In this document: piece after piece, positions 26,519-40,000 of the stretch | Layout: each line of letters begins with the position of its first letter | How positions within the stretch are numbered: the stretch's first letter is position 1 | Origin: Mansonella perstans | Lineage: Eukaryota > Nematoda > Chromadorea > Rhabditida > Onchocercidae | Direction of reading: 5' to 3' | Assembly (NCBI GenBank): GCA_037074765.1 | Contig: JBAMDO010000149.1 | Location: forward strand, 434,001-498,000 | DNA length: 64,000 nt | Made by a program: the position numbers and the translations under genes | The notes under the pieces: generated by a model | Told to the model about the DNA's origin: nothing | What the model saw: the letters and a program-made list of their open reading frames with translations, nothing else | Databases searched by the model: none

Positions 26519-29500
26519 GGGTAGGCATTGTGTTGGCAAACATGTTAAACTTAAAGAGAAACTTATCAATGTGCAGACTGAAATACTAGGACTGGACAAA
26601 ATAAACGTCTTCTAACAAACCAGAGAATAAAAAGCTGTACTAAGCTTAGGTCAATGACCTTACTTATTCCAACGTAAATTTTTGAAAATTACAAAACCGG
26701 TAGAGTTCGTGATTCAGAGACTATGCAAAAAAGGCGCATTTCTTCTACCAATATTTCAAGTATCCAAATAGGTCAGCTTCATTTTGAACAAAGAATTGTA
26801 ATTTACATAAGCGAAGAGATGGAGTCAGCTTATTACGTTACGATTTGAGCTATCATAACTGGCATTGCCGAACTGTAGTACCTGACGCAAATTCAATAAT
26901 TCATTGCTGTCGAAACTTTTTTTTAATAGTCTTCCCGGCATATTATAATGTTAAACAAGAATGATTTCGCCATCACAGAGATAGACATACGACACTAGGG
27001 TGATCAAGCTTTGCTGGCAAAACAAAAGATCTCATACTTTCCAGAATGTTTGGACTTTTATATACACCAATTTATCATAATTATCACTTTGCCGCATGTC
27101 GTCTATTATTTTAAAAATTGATGAATATCATTCAGTCCTATTTGAATCCTTTTCCAAGAAAAGCAAAGAATCTAATTTTTTAAGTAACAAGAAGTGTTTT
27201 TCAATTGGAATTCTGAAATTTTATAAATTCAAATCTTTTTAAAACCATGTTTTTTTGAAAGTCTCTTCACTAACTTTTCACAATTCAAACAAATGTGCCC
27301 GGCTTGCTGAAACTGGATTATTAGATAGTATGCGAGAAAAAAAAAGATAACATACATAGGAAGTGCGAAGACTTATTGACTTAAATTTGGATCAGCATAG
27401 CCAGAAATTCTAAATTTGCTTGGTCATGATTTCATTTTGAAAGAGGTTGTTACTGATACCAAGGGGCAAGAAATCTACAGCGATGAAAAATGCGCGGTGC
27501 ATGCGCGGTACACAAGTTGTTTTCTTTTGCATTCCTCAGTATTTCTTATCCTTTTTTGTCCTCCCATTCACCTTTTCTTAGTCCTACACCAAAAAACCAG
27601 AATCAAGTGTAAATCAAATAGCAAGATATTTGAATTAATTAATCTATATTGCCAACCGTGCCTCCATTGCACACCTGCTTTATTCCACGAACATTTTCAG
27701 TTAGTATTATGAGATGATGATAATCAATGAAGTTTAAGTCGTAGCAAATTTCCATATTCATGGAGCATTTTCGATTCTTGGTTCATTTATGCAAATATTG
27801 TGGATGTAAGTAACTCTATAACATGTTATGCGGAGTTTTGAGCTCAGAATATAATTTTTTACTTTTATAAATCAGTAAGGTACGTTTTTTCGATTGAATG
27901 TTAATAATGATCAGTCAGTCATTGCTTCACTTTTATATCATTTTATTTTTGGCTCAACAATTTTATCAGGAATAGAAGCTCACGTCAAACGTAGCCAAGT
28001 ACCGGTCTTCCCAAAAAGTTTATGATAACAGTCTTTCCGCAAGAAAATCCTCTTAAATTAACTCATAATTTTCCTCACTCATAATTGAATTGAACGATGC
28101 TCCTTTTAATAAACGTCTATTTATCGCGTTGACAAGTTTTAAAACACCGAGGGATTTGGATTTACAGATAATGTAAAAAATGGCAGTAATCAGAGAGGAA
28201 TTTGCATACGTATTTGCAACCGAGCCATATCCTGTTAGAATATCTTAAAGGCATTAATCATATCATCGATACTGTTTATGCTTTCATTGATTTTACTTCT
28301 TTTAATGTTGGGAATGTTGTTTAATCTTCTATCAGAGATTTCTCTCACTGTTAACATTAAAAGCTACCAGAATCGATGAGAATTTCCTCGCCGATATTTG
28401 CATTTAATCGTTAAAAAAAAGGATTTTATCAATAGAAATATTCATTAACTTTGGAATCGTTTTTTCTATTTTCAAATATTTTGGCTGTTTGAAAATACTT
28501 CCATTTTCTTATGTATCTGTGTTATTATATGTAATTGGTCAATTGAAATAACTTAAAACTCAGTTCTTTTTTTAACTTCAAACATACAAGGCCTTTGTAA
28601 TGGAAAATGTTTCTGTTCGTTTCCCTCCAGTCTTTTCAAAGATAGAACTAAAATGCTGAAAGAGTATTACTTTTCCAAAAGTTCTGATTTCCATAACTTT
28701 TTCAAAACTAACAAATTGCAGAAACTTCATAAAGATTATAAGTACACTGTCTAAAAAGCTGAAAAAAATTCAGCTTTTCTTGCAATCGCTTATTAAGTTT
28801 TCGTTTGTGTAAGGAATTGTTTTGAAATAGTTATTACCTTCAAGTTCCAGTAATGTTTTTCTCTCCGATTTCCTGACCATATCTCGCTTTGTCCTAACCT
28901 TTAGAATCTTCAAGTAGTATTCAGAAATTATAAGCATTTCAATGCTATGTTTTGAGCATTTGCTTCCTGAGTAGTAATCAATCGTTGTCATGAAATATCT
29001 TTTAATCCATTGATTTTATTTTAGGATGCACCAAATTGGCACATCCTGTATTTTCCAGAGTTTTCAAATCTTTGGTTCATTTTCTTAGCAAACAGGTCAT
29101 GAGTCGGCTGTTCTGAAATTAATAATAACTTGAAACTACTTAGAAATTGAAAATTAATGAGTTTCACAGTGAGATAGCATGGGTCTCATTCTTTGATGGG
29201 AGAAGTTAATATAATTAACTATTTGCAGTCAATAAATTAATGACATGTAAGAATATGGCTTATTTAGATGTTAATACGGAACTAGCAAGTGATTCTGGGA
29301 GACAAGAAAAAACGATTTAGGTTATCGTGAAAATAATTGTTTGAAAAGTTTAATCCACAGAAAGAAAAGCAAACGGGCAAATGCCAACCAATCTACGATA
29401 TAAATCAATGAGGACTATTTACAAACTGGTTTTAAAACAATATAGTAGAAAATATGATGAACTATAGTATCAGTTCTTGTCCTCATTGTGAAGTGTCATT

Positions 29501-31089
29501 TTATAGGTAACGTTAAACCTACAGATATTTTTAGTGTCTGTATGATCGTCATTTGTCAGATGCCGCCAGTTTAATTACTGTCACCCCTATTGCCATCATT
29601 TCTATCGTTATCATCGTTGTAAAGAACAGGATTACTTAGCCAATCTTTCATGTATTTAAAAAAAATTTTCTTGAATATGATAGTATTCGTGCAACTTAAA
29701 TGTTTTTTGTAGTGAACAAAATAAGATCACGAGATACTTGCCTAATCATAAATTGATGATTGCCGCGTATAGTTTTAACTATTTATAAATATGAATAAAT
29801 TAATTTTATTTTATTTACAAGAATTCAAAAGCAAAAAAGACATTATTGACTATGGTTACCATTCTCATTGAAAAAATTTCCAATAGTCTAAACAATCATT
29901 ACTACACTGATCCGATTTTTAGACTTATTCTGAAAGATTTCGTGAAACACTCATAAATTATTTAATGTTTTTGGACTATAGAACGTTTGCTATGAAAGAT
30001 AACTATTGGAAAATAGTTATCAGCCTCGATTAGGATGGTAATACTAGTCGCGGGAACAAATCATTACTCACATTTAGATTTAAGAAAAAAATTTATTTTC
30101 TATGTTTAGAATTGTTGAAGAGTTTGTTAAGGTGGAAATAAAACTTAGAGAAGTGTTACTTGTAGCAGCTAAGATGGTACATAAAGAGCCAACTTTTAAT
30201 GAAATGAAACTTTTCAGTTATTTTATCACTGAAAACTGGTTTTATATGTTGCGACATTCTTCTCCTCTACTTCTTTAAAATTCCCATTTTTTCAATCAAC
30301 AAAAGGTATCTTATCACGTTGTTACATCAATGAATTTTCATTCATCCATTGCTTTGTTCACTATCACTTCATTCAATCAGTCTTCGTTCAGTTTCGGACG
30401 TTAAAAAAACCAGAAGTGTTTTTTTGCCGTCAAAAAGGATTAAAATTTTTATTATTCAGAAATTTGTTCCCAATCATCATCACTATGCAGTGCTGTTAGA
30501 AAAGACACCGTTGTCAGAACTTTTCACTGTTATAATTGTCCCCAGAGAAGTTTCATGTCTCTGCAAATTAATTTTTATTTGCTTCAAATGTTTAAAAACT
30601 AAAATTTAACGAAGAAAAAATTGCTTTATATTGTCTTTGAATTTTTGCATTCTGATTAAAATTCAAACTCCGGTGTATTCAACTAACACATTTATCTTAA
30701 GGTCATTTCACTTTTTCTCAGTCGATTAAATTAGTATTTTTTGAGCTAGTTAACGTTTTGGAAAGCTACATGTATTCTCATTTGAAGATGACACACAAAT
30801 GCGCAACTTCAAATAATGAATTCAAATATTGTTCTAGTGACTAATCTGTTTTTTTCCAGAAACCTCCAATTTATGTAAGATAAACTCACGAAAATAATTT
30901 ATTTTTGGACACTAGCAAGTTACAATCACTTCAATTATTTAATGCATTTAAACGCTTCCAGTCATTCGCTTCTAATCGGAAAGAACAAATATAATTCGAA
31001 AAAATCGAACAACGTATCAACAAATTTAAAACTATGTTTACAAAAAAATTAACGCAGCTAATTTTCATTATAGCTTAAGCATCCCAACG
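26519..31089. other. Head-to-head interval between phosphatase and TSC22 genes
   Basis: About 4.6 kb of AT-rich DNA holding both 5' flanks. I see no gene. A 10-base perfect inverted repeat lies at 29998-30021. A minus-strand 73-codon open frame at 28770-28991 is unsupported. Confidence 0.5.
29998..30021. repeat. Perfect 10-base inverted repeat with 4-base loop
   Basis: GATAACTATT, loop GGAA, then AATAGTTATC. The pairing does not extend beyond ten bases, so it is too short for a microRNA precursor. It is AT-rich and could be chance. Confidence 0.6.
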
Positions 31090-34000
31090 ATGAACTTCTT
31101 CAGCAATTCAACATCACGGCTTATTATTCCGCGTTGGAAACGACTGGATCCACAAGAAATTCAACAACATACGTTGGCAACCACCTGTAAGTATGCAAGT
31201 ACCGAAGGGCGCTTCTCGATCATTGATAAAAGGTGTGCGAGTCAACAGTTTCTCATTTGTTTATTTGATTATCGGAAAATAATGAATAAAAAAGATCAGG
31301 AAGGAAGAAATAACTAATAGCTTGTATTAGGTGAGATCTTACAATATTAAGAAGAAGAATTGTAAGTCAATTCATTTGATGGCGTAAATTAATATATATA
31401 AGAATTTTTTTACTTTATTGGCTGGCGATTTTCTATTTAACCTATATTGATTTATAATTTGATTCCCACAGCTGATTGTCGAGCTGAAATGGACACCACC
31501 AGCAGTTCATTAAATCATATTTCATATTTTAGACATAAAGAATCAGCAGGCATGGAATCGTCGGATTCATCGTCTGACGATGAATTGGATTCGAAGTATA
31601 AAAGTGGGCTAATTTGCATTTAGCTCGTTCTTGTAATTCCACCTTCTATTTCTGTCTTTCTTCTTACGATCCTAAACATTAAAAATCCAGTTTCGTTGTG
31701 TATTCGACTCGCAACAATAGTGTAATCGAAGTATTGAATGATTGAAGTGGCTTGGTTTTTCAATTCATATTTGACATATTTGATTTTCGACACTTTTTTT
31801 TTGCACAGCATTTATTACTAGTTACCTTTTACTGCCACGCTGGTTGAAAAATGTCTCTGTTGAATTTACTAAACTCTATGTGAATAAAACTGCGTATATT
31901 TCCTGAAACTCCAGTGGTTTAGATCTGGTAATGAAGTACAAGTAATCCAAATTGTCTGAATTTTATTAACCAGCCTGTTCCATCTCGATCGAAGAATTTC
32001 TCATTTTCACTCTTTTCCAGAGAAATTTTATTCGATATTTTTCTTGTATCTTTAGCACTACTAAATTTGATAATCACAATATCATAAATTATATTAAATA
32101 AAAATTTCACCTCATATTTTATCAAGACTTATAAAGGCATTATGATTGCAGACACGGTCTTCACCAGAAGCAGATATGACCACCGTATTTCGTTTCGATC
32201 ATCGACAGCAACTACTACATCTTCAGAACAACAACAACAATCTGGACTTAAGAAGAGTAAGCCGATCAATGGATCACGTTTCAGAGTAAGTTTCTTGTAG
32301 ATACACAAAAAGTTGCAGATGTCAGATTTACGGTTTATTGATGATGAATATTATAGGATTAGGCCCAGATGCTTTAGTTTGATCTCAAATCTGCTGGTTC
32401 ACTCAGGATGATGCAACCATAGGCATTGATATATCGAAAGAATTTGGATTATTTGTATAAATTAGCACGAAGGATCATAAGAATCACACACGGTTCGCAG
32501 TTTTTTCATAATGTGCAACAGGAATGAAATCTGCGACAATGCATAGATATCGAAAACGGTGCGGACCTTTCATGTATCAGATGCCGATAAGATCGCAGTA
32601 AGGCATTAATCGAATATGATAGCCAGTAGAATTTAGCAGAAGTGTATCGAGAACAACTGCCAGAAAAGAGAAAGATTTTCGGCAAAAAGGAAATTTCGCT
32701 GAGAAGAATTACTGCCGCAGTAAATTGGTCCCTAATAGAGATTTACGTCATTTGGGAAAAAAAATGATACAAAAATGATTGAAAGTATGACTAGAATATT
32801 TAGCTCCGGCAAGAAAACAATAACGTTTGTGAGAGAATTTAATTTGCTAACTGATGCTAGTGATAATTTGAACACGATTTCAATACTGGTTTCGAAGATA
32901 TCTATTATTTAGTTTTTTTGACAACTCCAAAGCATTCATCCATTTCTATTTTTCACTCGATTAGCAGTAGATAAGCGCACTTGAATTGTCGAAGGCTAAA
33001 GCGACATGCATTAAAAAACTACTGGAAGCTCTCTAAGGGTGAAAAATTATTTATGAGTTGGCGCTGATCTTTGGGATTTCTATTGCTGTATGATGACGTC
33101 TTTAAAGAAACCAACATTGTTTTGCTAACGAATTTCGTCTATGTCAGGTGGAAAAAATCGGTGCACATTTAAAAGCATCTCAATTTTATCAATGGAAATC
33201 TCTTCATCCAGCGTTCCTCCATTCATTTTTCTAGTGAACGGAATGAAGTAATGAAATATTAAATTTGTAAGTACTAAGAATGCAGTGTTGAAATGGCAAG
33301 AGAAGAATATGGCCATAGCTATAGAAGTTTTGCAGCGTAAATGGTGACATCTATTTGGACATTAGACGTATGAATTAAATCGGTCGACGTGAATTTCTGA
33401 GATGCAAACAAGAGATCGGATTGAAAACAGCACTGATTTTAGCGAAGATCACTATTTGGACCAAATGAATCTAATATTTTACTGCAAAATATTGCCAAAA
33501 AGTTCCTCCATGAAAATTTAACAATATGGGTGAAACCGAGAAGAGGAGAGACAGACGACAATGTTGGTAAATTCGGACACAATGAAGACTGTTTGGTTTA
33601 GAATAAACTGAACTAAGCATTTGCTTTTACTTTATGAAAATGCTCTAAACAAAGCTTGGACATGACATCACGAAGACAACAACGATATTCCAGAGTCTGA
33701 AAGTTCTCAAACGATAGTCGATTGTATGGACATTGCTCTCTTTGGCCTTGATGATGCCATTCTGTCCTCTAATTATATTATGAAGGTGGGAAAGAAGTCT
33801 GAGTCAAACAGCGCACTACTATCCGTTGAAAGCTGCGTCGTGTGGAAATCCAAGGGAATATTCGTGTTTGAAGTCAGCTCAGAATTTGTGGCCACAACTG
33901 CTGCAGCGAGTGGCTCAGTACTGCAGTGAGTAGCTGATTTTGAAAATAACTATTTCATCGAATATATCTGATTCAATTTCAACAGCAAAAAGTCAATCCC

Positions 34001-37000
34001 AATCCTGTACAGTTTCTTTTGCAAAGAATCCGTTCAGTTTCTACTACGAAGATGTGGTATAAAAGATCAGACGCTTCTCACAGAAAACAAATTGTGCACC
34101 TTAAAACAAAGTCGTTACTTGTTTCGAAACGCTTTCAACAGCTAAATTTTATTGCTTCTGTTGTTAAGGAATGACAGCTGAGAAACTTTTCTGCATTAAA
34201 AGTTTTTATGGTATGGATGGGAATAAAAATATTAACGAATCGACCAATAAAAAATATTAATGAATTGAGAATCCAAGCATGTGAATGGTAAAGGTATTGA
34301 ATTAAATTGTAAATGCATTCAAGTTTACCTTGTAGTCTCCATAAAGCTAAGACAAAAGTTTCGATCTTCTGTGAGTTTTTTCATCGGAAGACTGGAGACG
34401 AAGCAATCCTGCAAATTCTGCAATAATCCTGCAATATCAGTTGGAAGAATTAAACGGTCGATGATATGCTTCAAGCGATAAACGATTGTATACCGAAGCG
34501 AATGTAGAACCTTTAACATTATTTACCCATGGGATTTTGCATAGAAGTTGTATTTGTTATCCTTTGGGAAATAGAGGCTACATATAAAGACAGGGAATTT
34601 GAAATGATTCTCAGCGAGTAAAGCTAGGCGAAGGCATTTATAATTACATTTCTCTTTCTCCTACAGCAAATCAAATATTCATACCCATGTTCTTGTAATG
34701 AAGGCTAAAGGATGATATTTGAGGACCGAATAGTTAAATTAAATTCTGAGTCGGTGAGGAGCAATAGTTGATTAACACATGCAATACTTTGCATTGACTT
34801 CGAAAAATCACTGAAGCTATGTTATGCTGGATAATTAGTTATTTTTAAAAGCCATATATGAAATCAGTGATACTAATGTGTGATATCAATGCTGCAAGTC
34901 ACAAAAGTTCCAAGAATCTAGTGTTGAAACAATGTTGAAAATGAACTGGAAATCTTCCTTGGACATGATCTTACAAAGATCTACAATGTTTCATTGCTAT
35001 AGGCTAATGTTTGGCTGCTTGGAATTGATCGTTATACTTAGCAAATGGAAATTTTTCTTTGAGGGAGAATTTTTCAAAACTAATTTCAAGGATCGCAGTT
35101 TGTTTGGAGAAAGGAAAAGAACTCTTTTTTGGTTGTTTGAGAAAATTCAATACGTATCTATAATTGAACAACTACAACAAGTCCGACACATCATTAGGTG
35201 TTGGTATATTTCATGAACAACAATATAAATCAAATGGTGTGTGGTTAAAGTTTAGGCTATTTAAGATCGATTGAGGATATGCGGTCACTTAAGAGAATGA
35301 AGAGTTTGAAGATATAGATAAATTAGACGGAGAGTGTTCAGAGCATACATTGATTAATGTGAGCCAAAAAAAGAAAGAAAAATTTTTCGGTTTTAAACAC
35401 TTTGTACTATAAAACACATTAAGATGGGATTGAAACGAAACTAATAGTCATATTTTCAAAAGATTTTGCTTCTGGTCTTTTATCAAAGTTAGATATGATC
35501 AGAAAAAGTATTTAGATAAGGTACCTGTTAGTGCTTCTCTGAGCTGTTAAAATACGGTATTGACAGAACTTTTCTTGTGGCAAAGATTAAGCTGGCTAGG
35601 AGAGTTCATAGAGTCTTTTCAGTATTTTATTTAATGTCAAACAATGAATCTTTCCTTTTTTTCGTTTTACCGTCAAGACGAAATCTACAGAGTTTGGACA
35701 AGCGTTTTCCAATCTGCTTTTTTATTGAAACGAAATATTTTTTGGTTGCTTACAAGGTTGAAAAATTAAGCATGTCGAATAACAATAAGCAAAATAAATC
35801 AAAATGAGTCAAAAAAAGTACAGCTGATTTTGAAAAAGATTTGATGAGTTAAGACTTAATCGAAATGAAATCAATAGAATTTGATAATACTTGTTGTTAG
35901 TTTATTTATAAACTTTGACCTTTCGTATGTTAGATAGAAAATCTGATCAAAACACAGGATGGTCTCAGGAACAACTGAAAATTCTTATTTATAAATTCTC
36001 TGTTACAGATTGTTCCCGTTGAGCTGTGTTATGAACGTGGTCGTTGGGCGTGCTGGGATTTCTACAACGCGGAATCTGCAACGGAGCAGCGTGAACAACA
36101 TACCTCACCATTGCCGCTACTCAGTAGTTCGAGCAACAGTAAATTTTCAACTGATTAAATAAAAAATCAAGATCGAGTGTGTTTTTGAAACTGTATTAAG
36201 TAAAAATAGTGGCGTACATTATTTACGATATGAAAAAGTAGTCATTTTGGAACTTACTGAATCATGTTGCTTAACGAATGCCATCATTGGCTATGTTTTC
36301 CATTCAATGCAAGTTGTTTGGCCATTATTGCTTTTGGTAAAAGTATATTCCACTAGTGCACTGGAATTGCCGCTACAGTTAATTAGATCCTTAATTTCTA
36401 ATTAGAATAAGTAAATGTAGCTTTCAAGGTTTCCTTTTCGAGTACTCTTAAGCAGTTTATTAAGATTATTTATACTTCTTTTATTTAAAAATGATTATTT
36501 ATGTATCTTTTATTTAAAAATACCATTTCGCAAAATTCCTTCTAATATCTGAAAAGCTATACTAATTTGAATAGAATTAATTTTTGATTTGCGAACGTAA
36601 AAGAGTGGAATTCGTTTACTTCGAAATAAATTGCAAAATTCTATGATAATGAATGAAAGGTTTTAAATTTATTTGAGCAAAGAACACTTTTTTTTAACAG
36701 AAAATCTTTTAAAACTTATTGAACTATCACCACTACTAGAAGTCAAGTTAACTAACGTCTGCAAATTTTTTGATAAACAACAAATGTTTCTGTAACCCTT
36801 GCTATTTCATTAAATTAAGAAAAATGAGAAGAACTTTCTGTTATAAAAAAGTGATAGCGCTTTAAGAATAATCAGACTGTTGAGCGTTTTTTCATCAAAA
36901 CGAAAAAAAAATTATGCTAAAAAGAAAATTATGAAGAAAGTTATAAAATTTTAAAAAAATTAGAGGGAAATGCTTTTAGAGTCTTTGCAAACACCCATCT

Positions 37001-40000
37001 TGCGATTTATAATGTTCTCTCTAAGATTCCTTCAAAATTTGAAGAAAGATTGAGATGGTTTGGATAAGAATTACGGTTTCAAAATTAATAAATAAAAAAT
37101 AATCTTTCTTCTTCAATCGCAGAGTAATCGCAAAATTATTTGACATTTGAGCTTGGAAAGTCTGGCTAGAAATTTCAGCAAGAATTGTTGAAAGTGTCAA
37201 AAATTATTCTCTCATTCAAAAAAGTTAGATTTACTTCGAAACTTTCAAGACAAAAATGATCGTCAAAAACTAATTCTTCATGTAACTGCAGATCTATCCA
37301 CAAAATCGTTCACAAAGATTCTCAATTCATCGATGTTTTCACTGACCGATAATTTACCACATACTGCCCCTCCAAGTGGCCAGCAATCTGTAACTTTCTC
37401 GTTTGATTTCGAAGACAAATCCGATATTGATAATCATCTTGCAGCAAAAGCGGTTTGCTTTTAGAATTTCATAAAGTCATTCTGTTTGCTCTGATAAGAT
37501 GGAGCAAGACAGAAAAGATAAAAAGCTATTTTTTTTCTTGCTAAAATATGTTAGAAGGCTGTTGCGCTGTCCACTGAACAGTTAAATTTAAATGAAATTG
37601 AATAATTGCAAGTGAATTAAACTGAAGTGATTAGATCTTAAGAGTATCAGTGTTTTGTGTTATGCAGACTAATGGTAGGATAATGATTGCTAATGATTGC
37701 TCTCTGAAATATATCCACATTCTGTCAATTTCATTTAAATTTTAACTTATTTGTATAATTAAATAGTAATTTAACGATGACGAGTTATTCGTTTTTCCTT
37801 AAAATCTGTCAAGAAAAAGCTCAAACTATCTTTTGGAGTTGTTCTTCGCTAATTAATATCATCATCTTGCTGGTTGCTTTGCATAAAGCCAGCAAAAAAA
37901 AATATCAGCGTTTTCGAGGAGAGCTAATGTATTGGCTCTTTCGGCCACTAGTTTTTTATACTGTTCCGTAATAAATATGATCTCGATGATCATATCTCAA
38001 CACCTACAAAAGAAAATGAACCTTTTTACCTTTTTAACTTTGCTTTCATTCATTTGATCTCAAATGAAAAGAATTATGTCTAGATATGATCGTTATTCAC
38101 ATATTAATTCAATTTTTAAGCTGCTATAGCAAATTTTTCATATCAAAAAAGGTTGAAAATTCAAACATTCTGAAATTTGTTAAATATAAAGTCTCTTGCA
38201 ATAGCTTCATCCATTATTTATCTGCTCATTCATCTATAGGAAAATTTAAACAAGATTTTTCGAAAATTTTTAATTTTGATGAACTGCATAATAATCAAAT
38301 TGAAATGTAATGAAAGAAATCTTTTCTAAAACATTGAATTTGTTTATATCTCAAAATAGTTTATCCCTAAAAATTTGCCCATAGTTAATCATTTTGAGAT
38401 ATTCATAAATGCTTTGTTGTAGAAACAACTTGGCTTTCAATCAATATACCGATGCTCGAGAGAAATTTCTCACGATCACTGATTTTCATGAGTGAAAGAC
38501 ATGAATATTAAACAACATAAAACGTGTGAAGTGATTTTGATAGACCCATTTTCTCACTGACGAAGAAATCGATCATGTAAACGAACTATTTAGGCTGTAT
38601 TTTTTTTCATTTGGCACATGTGACCTCTTCCTGTCCTTTTTCCGTTACTATTGCCTTTGCTAACGTAACAGCTTGTTGCATTTTCGCCTTTACAGCAAAT
38701 TTCTTAACACTGTAGCTTGGAGTTACTACTGGGAAAGTAGCTTATAATTACAAATCTTAGATTTATTATGATTAAGCAAAACATCGATAATAAATTAATT
38801 TCTCATAAAGTTCAACAGATTTGGAGATAGCTTTGGTACCTGATATGTGCAATTATTCAAATGGAAATTGCAATATATAACCTTTAATGCCTTATTCATT
38901 ACTAATTAGCTTTGTGATGAATATTAAGAAATAATAAATGTAAAAATATAATTAATATTTTATACAAAATTAACGATAGTTTTGAAGATTTTAAAAAGCC
39001 CTCAGTGAGATTGAAATGTAAGAATTTACAGCAAAATATAGATATAAAACTTACAGATTACTTAGTCCTTTAATTCTTCTGAGAAATTTTTAGTGATCAA
39101 TGAGTGCTTACACAATCATGAAACTTTTTACTATATTTTGATAAACGCTACCACACATTTAAATTAATGCTACATACTTCTCTCTCAAATTTTATGATTT
39201 AAGAATTTTTAATTGCATTTTTGCTTCTTTGTTTAGCCAAAATAGTGCCAAAATATTCCACAATGCTCCGCCTGCGACATGTTTTTTGCGGAAAAAAAAA
39301 GAACTTTAAAGATGAAAATGGTCCTATATATCAGTTACTGCATAGCCATTGAAATGGCCCATTTGTCAGCTATTGCGCTGCAACTTTTCTGAAAGTTTCT
39401 TTTTCAGCGCACATTACTTCTTTCATTCAATTTTACTCAAATTTTTGAAATTTTCATATGGATCTTTACGTGATATTTCTTTTTTCTTTTTTTTTATCCT
39501 ATGATTTGATAAGATCAAATTGAAATTAAATTTTGTGAAAAACTGATCAGAAATTTCCAACTTAAAAGAATCAATGAGAAGAAATAATTAAAAAGAGAAC
39601 TTTTCCTTCTACATCTATCTCATTCCTCGACAAATTGCTACTGTAAATAAGTTGTATCTTATTGTAATAGCACAGAATCATGCACAAGCCAGATGTCAAA
39701 TTAGTTCAAGAACTGGTGACATCTGAATTATTTATTTACTTGAAGTGAGTTGCTAGAGAGTTGATAGCAGTAGTTATAAGTAGTAGTTCGTCCTTCATTG
39801 ATAAGAAATTGCATGTAATATTTCTCAACTGCAGTCGATAAGTTTTTTTTTTTTTTTGGCTTTTCAAAAATGTCTATCGTACTTCTGGGGCATTGATTGT
39901 TTGAAAAAAATTGAAATAAAAAAGATATTTCGAAATTACGATGATAGATAAAAGGAAAAAAAAAAATGATGATAATTTTGAAAAGAAAAAATCCTACGGC

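Noticed and set aside
28770..28991. Minus-strand ATG-started frame of 73 codons, Lys/Glu-rich
   Set aside because: Reads somewhat like protein, but no flanking exon, motif or regulatory context could be found.
29998..30021. MicroRNA precursor
   Set aside because: The stem is only 10 base pairs with no extension on either side.
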